A stretch of DNA of 64,000 nt from Chitinophagaceae bacterium (GTDB taxonomy: Bacteria > Bacteroidota > Bacteroidia > Cytophagales > Cytophagaceae). The notes under the pieces were generated by a model, which was not told where the DNA came from, did not search any database, and worked only from the letters and a program-made list of their open reading frames with translations. Position numbers and translations under genes: made by a program. Of this stretch, positions 44,767 through 53,848 are shown one piece after another. Location: positions 1 to 64,000 of the forward strand of contig JAQBNU010000067.1 in NCBI GenBank assembly GCA_028288365.1, read 5' to 3'. The number at the start of each line of letters is the position of its first letter. Positions within the stretch are counted from its first letter, which is position 1.

Positions 44767-46083
44767 TTATTTGAAGAAATTTCTGAAAATATCATTACCC
44801 AACGCAAATACCATCAATGCCAACAAGATGACCATGCCTACTTTTTGCGCACCTTCTAAAAACTTATCGGTAGGTTTTTTACCTGTGATCATTTCATACA
44901 ATAGAAACACCACATGTCCACCGTCTAATGCAGGGATTGGAAGAATATTCATAAAAGCCAGCACCATCGATAACATTGCCGTGATGCCAAAGAAACGTTC
45001 CCAATGCCATTCGCCACTATACACTTTTGCAATCGTAAAGAAGCTACCCAACGAATTGGAAGCATCCAACTCACGGCGGAATATTTTAGAAAATGCACGA
45101 AGCTGATCGGTGATGACTTTAAATGATTTGTATGTTCCTCTCGGAATAGACTGTAGGAAAGTATATTTTCTTGTATCGGTTTTTAGATTGATCTCTGTAT
45201 CAAATCCGATGACTCCATTTGAATCTACCAATACTGGAAGCTTCAACAAAGAGTCTCCTCGTTTCACTTCCAATACAACTTCCTTCTTCTTATTGACTTT
45301 CAATACTTCTTTGAAATCCTGAATGAATTTTACCTGCGTATTATTCACTGCCAGAATGCTATCGTCTTTTTGCAATCCGGCTTTCTGAGCATTCATGCCT
45401 TCTTTGACTTCTCCTACTTTGAAAGGAGCCAGCGGTTCTATGAATCCCTTTTCTTTGTTGGATAATTCATTCAGTAAATCAGCAGGAATTTTAATTTCTA
45501 CTTCCTGATTGCCACGCAACACCGTATAAGAACCATTGTTGCCCAAATATACTTCTCTGGTATCTGCGAAGTCTTCTACCGTCGTACCGTTGACTTTTAA
45601 AATCTTATCACCTTTTTTTAATCCGATTTTCTGCGCCGATTCATACGCATAGATTCCATTTTTATTTACTTCCTTGGTCGTGATGTATTCTTCGCCAAAG
45701 ATGTAAGTCAGGAAAACAAAAATCAAAATACCAGTTACGATATTGACTATGATACCTCCCAGCATCACGATCAAGCGCTGCCATGCTGGTTTAGATCGAA
45801 ACTCCCAGGGTTGTGGTTCCTGAGCCATCTGCTCTGTATCCATGGATTCATCAACCATACCAGAGATCTTTACAAAACCACCCAGCGGAATCATCCCAAT
45901 AGAATATTCTGTTTCACCGATTTGTTTTCCGAAAATTTTGGGAGGAAATCCAATGGAGAATTTTTCTACACGCATGCCGAAATACTTGGCAGCTACCATG
46001 TGTCCAAGTTCGTGTACTCCAACTAAAATAGATAAACCCAGAATCAACTGAGCAGCCATTACTAAAATTCCTATAATATCCAT
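44767..46083 (-). CDS. rseP: RIP site-2 metalloprotease RseP
   Basis: 438 residues. Inner-membrane zinc protease of regulated intramembrane proteolysis. The zinc motif HELGH is in TM1 (VGVHELGHMVAAKYFGMR), the second ligand site is NILPIPALDGGHVVFLLYE. Two PDZ domains lie between (about residues 125-290, GEVKEGMNAQKAGLQKDDS). In E. coli it cuts RseA; the Bacteroidota substrate is unknown here. Follows dxr directly, the usual order dxr-rseP. Confidence 0.96.
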   Translation of the reverse strand: MDIIGILVMAAQLILGLSILVGVHELGHMVAAKYFGMRVEKFSIGFPPKIFGKQIGETEYSIGMIPLGGFVKISGMVDESMDTEQMAQEPQPWEFRSKPAWQRLIVMLGGIIVNIVTGILIFVFLTYIFGEEYITTKEVNKNGIYAYESAQKIGLKKGDKILKVNGTTVEDFADTREVYLGNNGSYTVLRGNQEVEIKIPADLLNELSNKEKGFIEPLAPFKVGEVKEGMNAQKAGLQKDDSILAVNNTQVKFIQDFKEVLKVNKKKEVVLEVKRGDSLLKLPVLVDSNGVIGFDTEINLKTDTRKYTFLQSIPRGTYKSFKVITDQLRAFSKIFRRELDASNSLGSFFTIAKVYSGEWHWERFFGITAMLSMVLAFMNILPIPALDGGHVVFLLYEMITGKKPTDKFLEGAQKVGMVILLALMVFALGNDIFRNFFK

Positions 46084-46091
46084 TGACGTTT

Positions 46092-47261
46092 TTAACTAAT
46101 GCCTACTAATTCTTTTGCTATTCTTCTCGCTTCTTCGTCTGATGAAATGTAATCGTCCAAGACCGGTTTTGCAATATAAGGGACTTTAGCCATACATGCT
46201 TCAATAATTTCGGACATCTCCATAAATCCGATCTTTTCTTTTAGAAATTGTTCTACCGCAACTTCATTGGCAGAATTCAATACGCAAGGAATATTACCAC
46301 CTCTTTGCATCGCTTCGAAAGCAAGTCCTAAATTTCTAAAGGTTTCTACATCCGGTTTCTCGAATGTCAAACTTCCATATTGACTAAAATCAAAACGAGG
46401 AAAGTCCGAAGCAATGCGATTAGGATAAGCCAATGCATATTGAATCGGAAGTTTCATATCCGGCAATCCCAATTGCGCCTTGATGGAACCATCTCTGAAT
46501 TGCACCAGTGAATGTATAATAGACTGAGGATGAACCACCACTTCAATTTGATCAATGGTCACATCGAATAACCATTTCGCTTCGATCACTTCCAGGCCTT
46601 TATTCATCAATGATGCCGAGTCGATGGTAATCTTTGATCCCATCGACCAGTTGGGATGTTTCAAGGCTTCTTTGGGACCAACATGCAGCAGTTCACTTTT
46701 CTGTTTGCCTCTAAATGGACCTCCTGATGCGGTAAGAATAATTTTTTCAATGGGATTGTGCCACTCTCCTGCCAAACACTGAAAGATGGCTGAATGTTCC
46801 GAATCTACAGGCAACAAATCTACTTTGTACTGGCGACAAAGATCTGTGATCAATTGACCAGCGACTACCAACGTTTCTTTGTTTGCCAAAGCAATGTGTT
46901 TACCTGCTTCGATGGCTTTAATCGTAGGAATCAATCCGGCATAGCCGACCAAGGCTGTCAATACCATGTCGATGCTTTCCATTTGCACTACCGAGTTCAA
47001 GGCAGTAGAACCGGCATATACTTTAATGTCGAGTGGATTTAATGCATCAAATACTTTTTGATATTGACTCTCATCAACAATAACGACGGCATTGGGTTTG
47101 AATTCCATCGCCTGACGAATCAATAAATCAGCGTTGTATTGAGCGGTTAATATTTCTATACCAAATAAATCAGGATTCTTACGCACTACGTCCAGCGCCT
47201 GTGTACCGATGGAACCGGTAGATCCTAGTATGGCAATATTTCTTTTGAGTTCTTGTTTCAA
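46092..47261 (-). CDS. dxr: 1-deoxy-D-xylulose 5-phosphate reductoisomerase
   Basis: 389 residues. Second step of the non-mevalonate isoprenoid pathway (MEP synthesis). ILGSTGSIGTQALDVV binds NADPH; LANKETLVVAG, LPVDSEHSAIFQCLAG and LTASGGPFRG are the conserved metal and substrate loops. The frame begins at TTG (MKQELKRN) with no better ATG in frame, so the start is provisional. Confidence 0.97.
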   Translation of the reverse strand: MKQELKRNIAILGSTGSIGTQALDVVRKNPDLFGIEILTAQYNADLLIRQAMEFKPNAVVIVDESQYQKVFDALNPLDIKVYAGSTALNSVVQMESIDMVLTALVGYAGLIPTIKAIEAGKHIALANKETLVVAGQLITDLCRQYKVDLLPVDSEHSAIFQCLAGEWHNPIEKIILTASGGPFRGKQKSELLHVGPKEALKHPNWSMGSKITIDSASLMNKGLEVIEAKWLFDVTIDQIEVVVHPQSIIHSLVQFRDGSIKAQLGLPDMKLPIQYALAYPNRIASDFPRFDFSQYGSLTFEKPDVETFRNLGLAFEAMQRGGNIPCVLNSANEVAVEQFLKEKIGFMEMSEIIEACMAKVPYIAKPVLDDYISSDEEARRIAKELVGIS

Positions 47262-47341
47262 TTTATATTCTGCTAATGTAGAATTTTATAATTCGTAGCG
47301 GTTGCATTTTGTTTTTATGTCATCAAGAAGGATTGGAATTA

Positions 47342-47452
47342 GGGCGTGTCCCTTCGGGTCGGGCTATCCACTGCAAGTCCTCGCTCGATCAACCTCTGTC
47401 CACTAACAAACCAATCGGCTCGCTCCGGGCTTTCCGTTCCTATCCCTCACGC
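47342..47452 (+). repeat. Interspersed intergenic repeat, copy D
   Basis: Starts GGGCGTGTCCCTTCGGGTCG, continues CTGCAAGTCCTCGCTCGATC and ends TTTCCGTTCCTATCCCTCAC then GC. Closest to copy A. Lies in the 232-base gap upstream of dxr. Confidence 0.8.
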
Positions 47453-47493
47453 GGCTTCTGCTAAATTAGAAACTCTTATCCTTTTCATCTTCA

Positions 47494-48990
47494 CTAGATT
47501 TTAAAAGCAGTAAGCCCATTGGCAAAAGATCTGTCGTTTGCTAAACGAGGAACTTTATTCTGTCCTCCCAACTTGCCCAATGTTTTCATGTAATCTACAA
47601 ATGCACCTTGTCTAAGTGTAGTCAATGCCAATGGCATTAAAATATTTCCAGTGATTAAATCGTCGTAATAAATATTCAAACGAATCATCGCGCGATCCAG
47701 GTCTGCCGCAAACTTACTTGCATCGGTTGGAGCTTTGCTGAACTCTACCAACCATTCGTGATACGATTGTCCCTTCTCAGAAGAAACATAAGGAGCTACG
47801 GTAAACTCTGTGACTTCTGTTCCAGGATTTAAGAGCAGCGTTTCTTTCATCGCTTTCTCGACTTCTTCGCCAATCACATGTTCACCAAAGGCAGAAATAA
47901 AATGCTTGATGCGTCCCGTCACCACGATGCGATAAGGAGCTCTACTCACAAACTTCACTGTATCGCCAATCGAATAGCCCCACAAACCGGCATTGGTACT
48001 CATCACTACCGCATAGTTTTGTCCCAGCTCTACTTCTGCAATGGTAAGTCTCGGAGGATTGACATCGAAGTAATTGGCAACAGGAATGAATTCATAAAAG
48101 ACGCCACTGTTGAGCAATAAAAGCAATCCTTCTTCTGCTGTCGCATCCTGAAAAGCAATGAAGCCTTCCGAAGCCGGATAGGTTTCTATACTGTCAATTT
48201 TTTTCCCAATGCTGTCAAACAAGCGTGCTTTGTAAGGTTCGAAGTTGACGCCACCGTACACAAACAAATTAAAATTAGGAAACACTTCTGAAATGGTCTT
48301 TCCTGTTTTCGCTTGTATGCGATCGAAATACATTTGTACCCAAGGCGGAATGCCGGAGATCAGAGACATATCCTGCGACAATGTTTCTTCTACAATGGTA
48401 TCGAGTTTGGTTTCCCAATCGTCGATGCAATTCGTAGCATAGCTGGGCAGTTGATTGCTGCGCAGGTAGCCCGGTACATGATGGTTCACAATACCCGAAA
48501 GACGACCAATGTAAATACCGTTCTTCTGATCAATCTCCGGACTGCCGGAAAGGAACATTAATTTTTTATCGAGGAACTGTGACTTGCCTGTGCGATGTAC
48601 ATAATTCAACAAAGCGTCGCGTGCAGCGGCAATGTGAAAAGGAATAGAATCCTTTGTAATGGGAATGTACTTGACACCAGAGGTAGTGCCTGATGTCTTG
48701 GCAAAATAAACCGGTTTACCTGGCCATAAGACATTTGATTCGCCTTTGACCACTTTTTGTACATAAGGATTCAATTCTTCGTAATCCCTAACAGGTACCC
48801 TTTGTACAAATGACCGATGGTCTTTGATGCCCGCAAAATCATGCTCTTTGCCAAATTGCGTATCCTTTGCGCGCTGAATCAAATGCTGAAAAACCTGTTC
48901 TTGCGTAATCGCTGGCTGTGAGGACCATTTGTCTTGTTGTTGAACAATCCAATTGGCCAGCGGTTTGCTTAGAAAAGACCTGATTCCCAT
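47494..48990 (-). CDS. GH3-family (auxin-responsive promoter type) acyl-adenylase
   Basis: 498 residues from the ATG giving MGIRSFLSKPLANWIVQQQ; a TTG six codons upstream was not preferred. The ATP-binding signature is VYFAKTSGTTSGVKYIPIT, with YPASEGFIAFQD and GLWGYSIGDTVKF (the YxxGD region) downstream, and GRIKHFISAFGEHV matching the GH3 C-terminal lid. Plant GH3 proteins join amino acids to acyl hormones; bacterial substrates are not established, so only acyl-adenylate/amide synthetase is inferred. Confidence 0.9.
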   Translation of the reverse strand: MGIRSFLSKPLANWIVQQQDKWSSQPAITQEQVFQHLIQRAKDTQFGKEHDFAGIKDHRSFVQRVPVRDYEELNPYVQKVVKGESNVLWPGKPVYFAKTSGTTSGVKYIPITKDSIPFHIAAARDALLNYVHRTGKSQFLDKKLMFLSGSPEIDQKNGIYIGRLSGIVNHHVPGYLRSNQLPSYATNCIDDWETKLDTIVEETLSQDMSLISGIPPWVQMYFDRIQAKTGKTISEVFPNFNLFVYGGVNFEPYKARLFDSIGKKIDSIETYPASEGFIAFQDATAEEGLLLLLNSGVFYEFIPVANYFDVNPPRLTIAEVELGQNYAVVMSTNAGLWGYSIGDTVKFVSRAPYRIVVTGRIKHFISAFGEHVIGEEVEKAMKETLLLNPGTEVTEFTVAPYVSSEKGQSYHEWLVEFSKAPTDASKFAADLDRAMIRLNIYYDDLITGNILMPLALTTLRQGAFVDYMKTLGKLGGQNKVPRLANDRSFANGLTAFKI

Positions 48991-49215
48991 ACTCCGGTTG
49001 ATAGACAATTTATCTAAAAATAGGCAGAGCTTTCTGAATAAAAAAATGAATCCTGTAAATTACTCTTGTTGAGCGGGAATAAAGATTACCACAAGGTAAA
49101 GCAATGAAAACGGATTAAAAAAATCAGGAGAATACAATACCATTTCACTTCTTTTCATTCGTTATCCTTTACTATATTGCTTTTCAATATCATGCATTCA
49201 AAATTACCCACACAT

Positions 49216-50637
49216 ATGAAAAAGTATCTCTTCTTGACTATTTTATCTATAGGGTCCGGCAGTTTGGGAGCCTATCTCTTTCAAAAGCTATCTCCTTCGG
49301 AAGAACAACTTTATACCATTGAACAGCCCTCCGGTAAATCTGCATTACTGGCCAATTACCATGGGGCTTCCGATGGTATATTGAATACTGACTTTGTAAC
49401 TGCATCGGCAATCAGTACGCCCAATGTGGTTTATATTACTACCATGGCCAACAGCAACAGTAACGGCTGGGCTGACTGGTTCTTCAATGGAGGAAATCAA
49501 AATACAGCAGGCTCGGGATCAGGAATTATTTTTTCAAAAGACGGATACATCGTTACCAATAACCATGTCATTGAAAATGCAGATAAAATCGAAGTCATGC
49601 ACAACAGAAAAAGTTACGCCGCCAAACTTGTAGGCCTGGACCCTTCTACTGATCTGGCCGTGCTGAAGATTGACGGAGTCAATTTGCCTGCAGTAAAAGT
49701 TGGTAACTCATCTGCAGTACGAGTTGGCGAATGGGTATTGGCTGTTGGTAATCCATTCAATTTAACATCTACTGTGACGGCAGGTATTGTGAGTGCAAAA
49801 GGAAGAAATATCAATTTACTAAGCAGTCAATTTCCTATAGAATCATTTATACAAACCGATGCGGCCATCAATCCCGGCAATAGCGGTGGAGCACTGGTCA
49901 ATCTCAAAGGTGAATTAATAGGCGTCAATACTGCCATCTATAGTCGCACCGGATCATACACCGGTTATGGTTTTGCAGTGCCTGTTGACATCGTAAAAAA
50001 AGTAGTGAACGATTTGATTCAATACGGCATTGTACAAAAAGCATTTACCGGTATACAAGTGGCTGAAGTCAATTCTACCCTCGCGGAAAAACATCAGCTA
50101 CAAGGCTTAAACGGTGTAGTCATTACGTCTATCCAATCCGACGGTTCATCGGCTTCAGCAGGATTGAAAATAGACGATGTCATTTTAAAAATCGATGAAA
50201 TAGACATCACGTCGAAAAGTATGTACGATGAAGTGTTGAGTTATTATTCACCAGGAGATAAAATAAAGATCACCTACAAAAGAGATTCTCACCTGCCCGA
50301 AACAACCACCTTACAATTGACCAATAAAGAAGGAACAACTTCTATATTAAAAAACACTGTGTATACTTCTGAATTGTTAGGAGCGGACATGGAATCCCTG
50401 TCGAAAGTAGAACGAGATAAGATGAATCTCAAAAGTGGTGTCGTGCTGGGCAATATTCATAACGGATTGATTCGCCGATTGGGCTTGCAAAAAGGATTCA
50501 TCATAACAAGCGTCAATAACCAGCCTATACATACACCAAAAGAAATAGAAGACATCTTATCACAGATCAAAGGAAGAGTGATCATAGAAGGCTACAACAG
50601 CAATGGAGGGCGGACGGTGTATTCCTATTATTTTTAA
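49216..50637 (+). CDS. HtrA/DegP-family serine protease
   Basis: 473 residues from the ATG giving MKKYLFLTILSIGSGS; an in-frame ATG eight codons upstream (MHSKLPTH) is a second choice. An N-terminal membrane anchor or signal is followed by a trypsin-like domain with triad His117 (NNHVIENA), Asp146 (STDLAVLKID) and Ser223 (INPGNSGGALV). Two PDZ domains follow (about 270-365 and 395-470). Periplasmic protein quality control. Faces dnaA convergently. Confidence 0.95.
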   Translation: MKKYLFLTILSIGSGSLGAYLFQKLSPSEEQLYTIEQPSGKSALLANYHGASDGILNTDFVTASAISTPNVVYITTMANSNSNGWADWFFNGGNQNTAGSGSGIIFSKDGYIVTNNHVIENADKIEVMHNRKSYAAKLVGLDPSTDLAVLKIDGVNLPAVKVGNSSAVRVGEWVLAVGNPFNLTSTVTAGIVSAKGRNINLLSSQFPIESFIQTDAAINPGNSGGALVNLKGELIGVNTAIYSRTGSYTGYGFAVPVDIVKKVVNDLIQYGIVQKAFTGIQVAEVNSTLAEKHQLQGLNGVVITSIQSDGSSASAGLKIDDVILKIDEIDITSKSMYDEVLSYYSPGDKIKITYKRDSHLPETTTLQLTNKEGTTSILKNTVYTSELLGADMESLSKVERDKMNLKSGVVLGNIHNGLIRRLGLQKGFIITSVNNQPIHTPKEIEDILSQIKGRVIIEGYNSNGGRTVYSYYF

Positions 50638-50655
50638 GACAGGAACAACATTTAA

Positions 50656-50720
50656 AAGGGACGAGCCAGGAGGTACGAGGAACGAATTAACCGTCCCTCG
50701 TACCTCCTGGCTCGTCCCTT
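50656..50720. repeat. Heptamer-built inverted repeat (GGNACGA family)
   Basis: The left arm 50658-50685 is GGGACGA, GCCAGGA, GGTACGA, GGAACGA. The right arm, read on the minus strand, is GGGACGA, GCCAGGA, GGTACGA, GGGACGG. The outer 25 bases (50656-50680 / 50696-50720) pair perfectly. It lies between the convergent htrA and dnaA ends. No U-tract follows, so it is not a typical terminator. Confidence 0.85.
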
Positions 50721-50740
50721 ATTATTTTAAACAGCTACTA

Positions 50741-50780
50741 AAAAAATAAAGCCCATCACTAACTAATAAGGATGGGCTTT
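50741..50780 (-). terminator. Rho-independent terminator of dnaA
   Basis: AAAGCCCATC (50748-50757) pairs with GATGGGCTTT (50771-50780); a minus-strand T run at 50741-50747 follows. Located 37 bases past the dnaA stop. Confidence 0.88.
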
Positions 50781-50816
50781 AACAAAAAAGGAGATGAGAT
50801 AATAAGAATCTAAAAA

Positions 50817-52238
50817 TTAAACACCTGGTTTAAGTTTTATTTTTTTAATCAAGTCCTGCATGGTAGCATTGAAACGTTTGTCAGTATCGATCAAGTCATT
50901 TACTGCTGTGATCGCATGAATCACGGTACTGTGATCTCTGCCACCAAAATGAGCGCCAATAGACTTCAGCGACATGTTGGTATATTCTTTTGCAAAATAC
51001 ATAGACACCTGACGAGCGACTACAATTTCACGCTTACGTGTTTTATCTTTTAGTAAGTCTACGGCCACGCCAAAATATTCTGCTACGAATTTTTGGATGT
51101 AGTCTATGCCTACTTCTGATTCAATGCTTTGAACTATTTTCTGTAATGTTTCTTTAGCCAGTTCCAGATCCAATGTTCTTCCTGCTAAAGCATTTTGTGC
51201 CAGCATAGAATTGATCACACCTTCCAGTTCACGCAAGTTGGTATCTACACTATACGCAAGGTATTCAATGACATTTTCAGGAATGGCTACACCATGTGCA
51301 TCAGCCTTCTTGTGAATGATGGCAATACGCGTTTCCAAATCAGGAAACTGCAAGTCTGTATTCAATCCCCACTTAAAACGGGATAATAATCTTTCCTGAA
51401 ATCCTTTTAGATCTTTAGGAGAACAATCACTTGTTAAAATAACTTGCTTTCCATTTTGATGCAGGTTGTTGAATACATGGAAGAAAATTTCCTGCGTTTT
51501 TTCTTTGCCTGCAAAAAACTGAACATCGTCTACAATCAACACATCTGCACTTTGGTACGTTTGTCCAAAGTCAGTTGCCTGATTGGTTTTAATAGCTTCT
51601 ACAAACTGATTGGCGAAACGTTGTGAGTCTACATACATCACCAACTTATCTGGAAACTGTTTGTGAATTTCATTACCAATGGCTTGAACCAAGTGAGATT
51701 TACCAAGTCCTACTCCACCATAAACAAATAATGGGTTAAACGAAGTCACTCCCGGTTTTTGTGCTACTGCATATCCCGCAGAACGAGCCAATCGATTGCA
51801 ATCTCCTTCAATGAAATTATCAAATGTATATTCTGCTTTTAATTGATACTCAGCAGCCAACTTATGCGCTTTTTCTCTTCCTGCGTTATGCACATCAGGA
51901 ACTTTTGTACCGTTTGTCTTAGCAGCCAGTTGTTTATCATGACCATTAGACAATCCATTGGTGACAGATTGCGCTCTTTTTTCTACTGAAATAGAATATT
52001 CCAATTGTCCTTCCGATCCCAACTCTATGTCAATGGCGTTGCGCAGCACATTTACATAGTGTTCTTCCAACCACTCATAAAAGAATTGACTTGGCACTTG
52101 TATTGTCAACACACTGTTATTCAACATCAAAGGTTCGATTGGTTCAAACCAGGTGCGATAGCTCTGATCTCCGACCTGTTCTTTGATATATGTTAAACAA
52201 TTAGACCAAACTGATTTACAATCCCTTACTTCAATCAT
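50817..52238 (-). CDS. dnaA: Chromosomal replication initiator DnaA
   Basis: 473 residues. N-terminal DnaB-interaction domain (1-75), a short linker (85-130), AAA+ domain with Walker A GGVGLGKS (174-181) and Walker B LIVDDVQF, and domain IV helix-turn-helix with HFGGRDHSTVIHAI for DnaA-box binding. The gene starts next to an AT-rich 384-base region with three DnaA boxes, which suggests autoregulation and possibly the origin. Confidence 0.98.
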   Translation of the reverse strand: MIEVRDCKSVWSNCLTYIKEQVGDQSYRTWFEPIEPLMLNNSVLTIQVPSQFFYEWLEEHYVNVLRNAIDIELGSEGQLEYSISVEKRAQSVTNGLSNGHDKQLAAKTNGTKVPDVHNAGREKAHKLAAEYQLKAEYTFDNFIEGDCNRLARSAGYAVAQKPGVTSFNPLFVYGGVGLGKSHLVQAIGNEIHKQFPDKLVMYVDSQRFANQFVEAIKTNQATDFGQTYQSADVLIVDDVQFFAGKEKTQEIFFHVFNNLHQNGKQVILTSDCSPKDLKGFQERLLSRFKWGLNTDLQFPDLETRIAIIHKKADAHGVAIPENVIEYLAYSVDTNLRELEGVINSMLAQNALAGRTLDLELAKETLQKIVQSIESEVGIDYIQKFVAEYFGVAVDLLKDKTRKREIVVARQVSMYFAKEYTNMSLKSIGAHFGGRDHSTVIHAITAVNDLIDTDKRFNATMQDLIKKIKLKPGV

Positions 52239-52631
52239 ATTTTCTCAAACGGTATAAAAAGTACGCCCTTTATTTATGGGGGGTGACAAAGATGAACAAA
52301 AAAAAATAACAAAAAAATGCGATTCCATACTTGACTTTTCTATATACCCACATACTAAGATTTTAGAATGTCAAGGGCTAAAAAAAAGTTTATTAAATAC
52401 TATTATTTATTTAAATAGTACAATAAAACTCTACTCTATTCACATCAAAACGCAAGTTTTTTTGATGTAATAAACAGTATAAAAAATAAATGTTTTTTCG
52501 CTTGCAAATTTGGGTTTTTGCCTCCTAAAAAGCATTCTTAATCTATTACGTCCTATTACCAAATTGTTACTAATGAAGTTATAAAGGCGTTTATCCACAG
52601 GAAATGTGGATAACGCATGGGGTTATTCACA
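52239..52631. other. Candidate oriC / dnaA control region
   Basis: No gene lies in this 384-base gap. It is very AT-rich, especially 52280-52560, with A- and T-tracts and TATTATTTATTTAAATA. Three 9-mers cluster at the queA end: TTATCCACA (52591-52599), TGTGGATAA (52605-52613) and TTATTCACA (52623-52631, overlapping the queA stop). The first two are perfect inverted consensus DnaA boxes 5 bases apart. This could be the replication origin or only a dnaA operator. Confidence 0.6.
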
Positions 52632-53840
52632 ATCTCTTTCAAGCAGTGATGAGTCTCCATAACTCAAAAATCGGAAGTCATTTTCAAGAGCATATTGGTA
52701 GATTTTTCCCCAATTCTTACCCGCAAACGCAGCGAGCAATAACATCAAGGTACTCTCTGGTTGATGGAAGTTCGTAATCAATAAATTAACATAACGAAAA
52801 CGATAACCAGGTACAATGAGTATCGATGTCTTAATGCTGACACGATTCAGTTGATGTTCACGAAGCCATGACAATATAATTTCTAATGCTTCAATTGGTT
52901 TTAACGATGTGGATAAATTATAAGGATCCCATTGCTTAACATTCAACTCACTCACAGTATGCGCTCCCGCTTTTATTTTAACAGCGATCCAATACAAACT
53001 TTCTAAGCAACGCACCGACGTTGTACCGACCGCCACCAGAGGTTTTCCGGCGTTCGCTAACAGTTGTACGATAAACGATTCTTCAATGATTAATTCTTCT
53101 TCGTGCATCTCATGCGTATGAATAGAAGAAGTTTTGATCGGTTTAAATGTTCCGGCTCCTACATGCAATGTCGTATACAACAATTGAACGGAACGATCAC
53201 GCAATTCATCCAAGACACGATCTGTAAAATGCAATCCTGCCGTTGGCGCTGCTACAGACCCTTTGATCTTTGCATACACCGTTTGATAGGTTTCTTCATC
53301 TGTGCTTGAAACTTCTCTTTTAATATAAGGAGGAAGCGGTAATTGCCCCGCCAGATCCAATACTTCGGCCCACGATAAAAAAGAAGGGGTCCAGGAAAAT
53401 TCAACCTCGTAATGATCTTCTTGTTTATTCAGCAATACAGCAGAAAGTTCAACCTGCTGGTCTTTATCCAATACTAAAACCAATGCCTCTTGTTTCCATT
53501 TTTTAGCATTACCTACGAAACATTTCCATTGAACGCGCTCTTGCGACGACAAAGCACTAACCTGTTCCTCACCATTCGCCTGCTCCAAACAAAAAATTTC
53601 TACCTGTGCACCTGTCGTGGTTTGAAAAAGCAATCGGGCCCGGATGACTTTCGTTTGATTGAAAACCATCAACGCTCCTTTCGGTATATGATCGGCCAGG
53701 GATTTAAAAATAGTGTGTGTGATCGCTCCTTTATTACAGAGCAACAGCTTGGACTGATCTCTTGGGGAAACCGGAAACAACGCGATCCTCTCTTTGGGTA
53801 AATCGTAACGGTACTCTTCTAAATCGATAATGGGTAACAC
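52623..53840 (-). CDS. queA: S-adenosylmethionine:tRNA ribosyltransferase-isomerase
   Basis: 405 residues. Makes epoxyqueuosine in tRNA by moving the ribosyl moiety of SAM. YDLPKERIALFPVSPRDQSK, GSVAAPTAGLHFTD, LHVGAGTFKPIK and TNFHQPESTLMLLLAAFAG are diagnostic. The start is GTG (MLPIIDLEEYRYDLP), the only plausible codon in frame after an upstream stop. Longer than E. coli QueA (356), the extra length being in the insert about residues 90-150. Confidence 0.96.
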   Translation of the reverse strand: MLPIIDLEEYRYDLPKERIALFPVSPRDQSKLLLCNKGAITHTIFKSLADHIPKGALMVFNQTKVIRARLLFQTTTGAQVEIFCLEQANGEEQVSALSSQERVQWKCFVGNAKKWKQEALVLVLDKDQQVELSAVLLNKQEDHYEVEFSWTPSFLSWAEVLDLAGQLPLPPYIKREVSSTDEETYQTVYAKIKGSVAAPTAGLHFTDRVLDELRDRSVQLLYTTLHVGAGTFKPIKTSSIHTHEMHEEELIIEESFIVQLLANAGKPLVAVGTTSVRCLESLYWIAVKIKAGAHTVSELNVKQWDPYNLSTSLKPIEALEIILSWLREHQLNRVSIKTSILIVPGYRFRYVNLLITNFHQPESTLMLLLAAFAGKNWGKIYQYALENDFRFLSYGDSSLLERDCE

Positions 53841-53848
53841 TAGCTTTC

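Noticed and set aside
52260-52480. Small ORFs in the AT-rich dnaA upstream region
   Set aside because: A/T tracts give random open frames; no coding signature, and the region is better explained as DnaA control/origin DNA.
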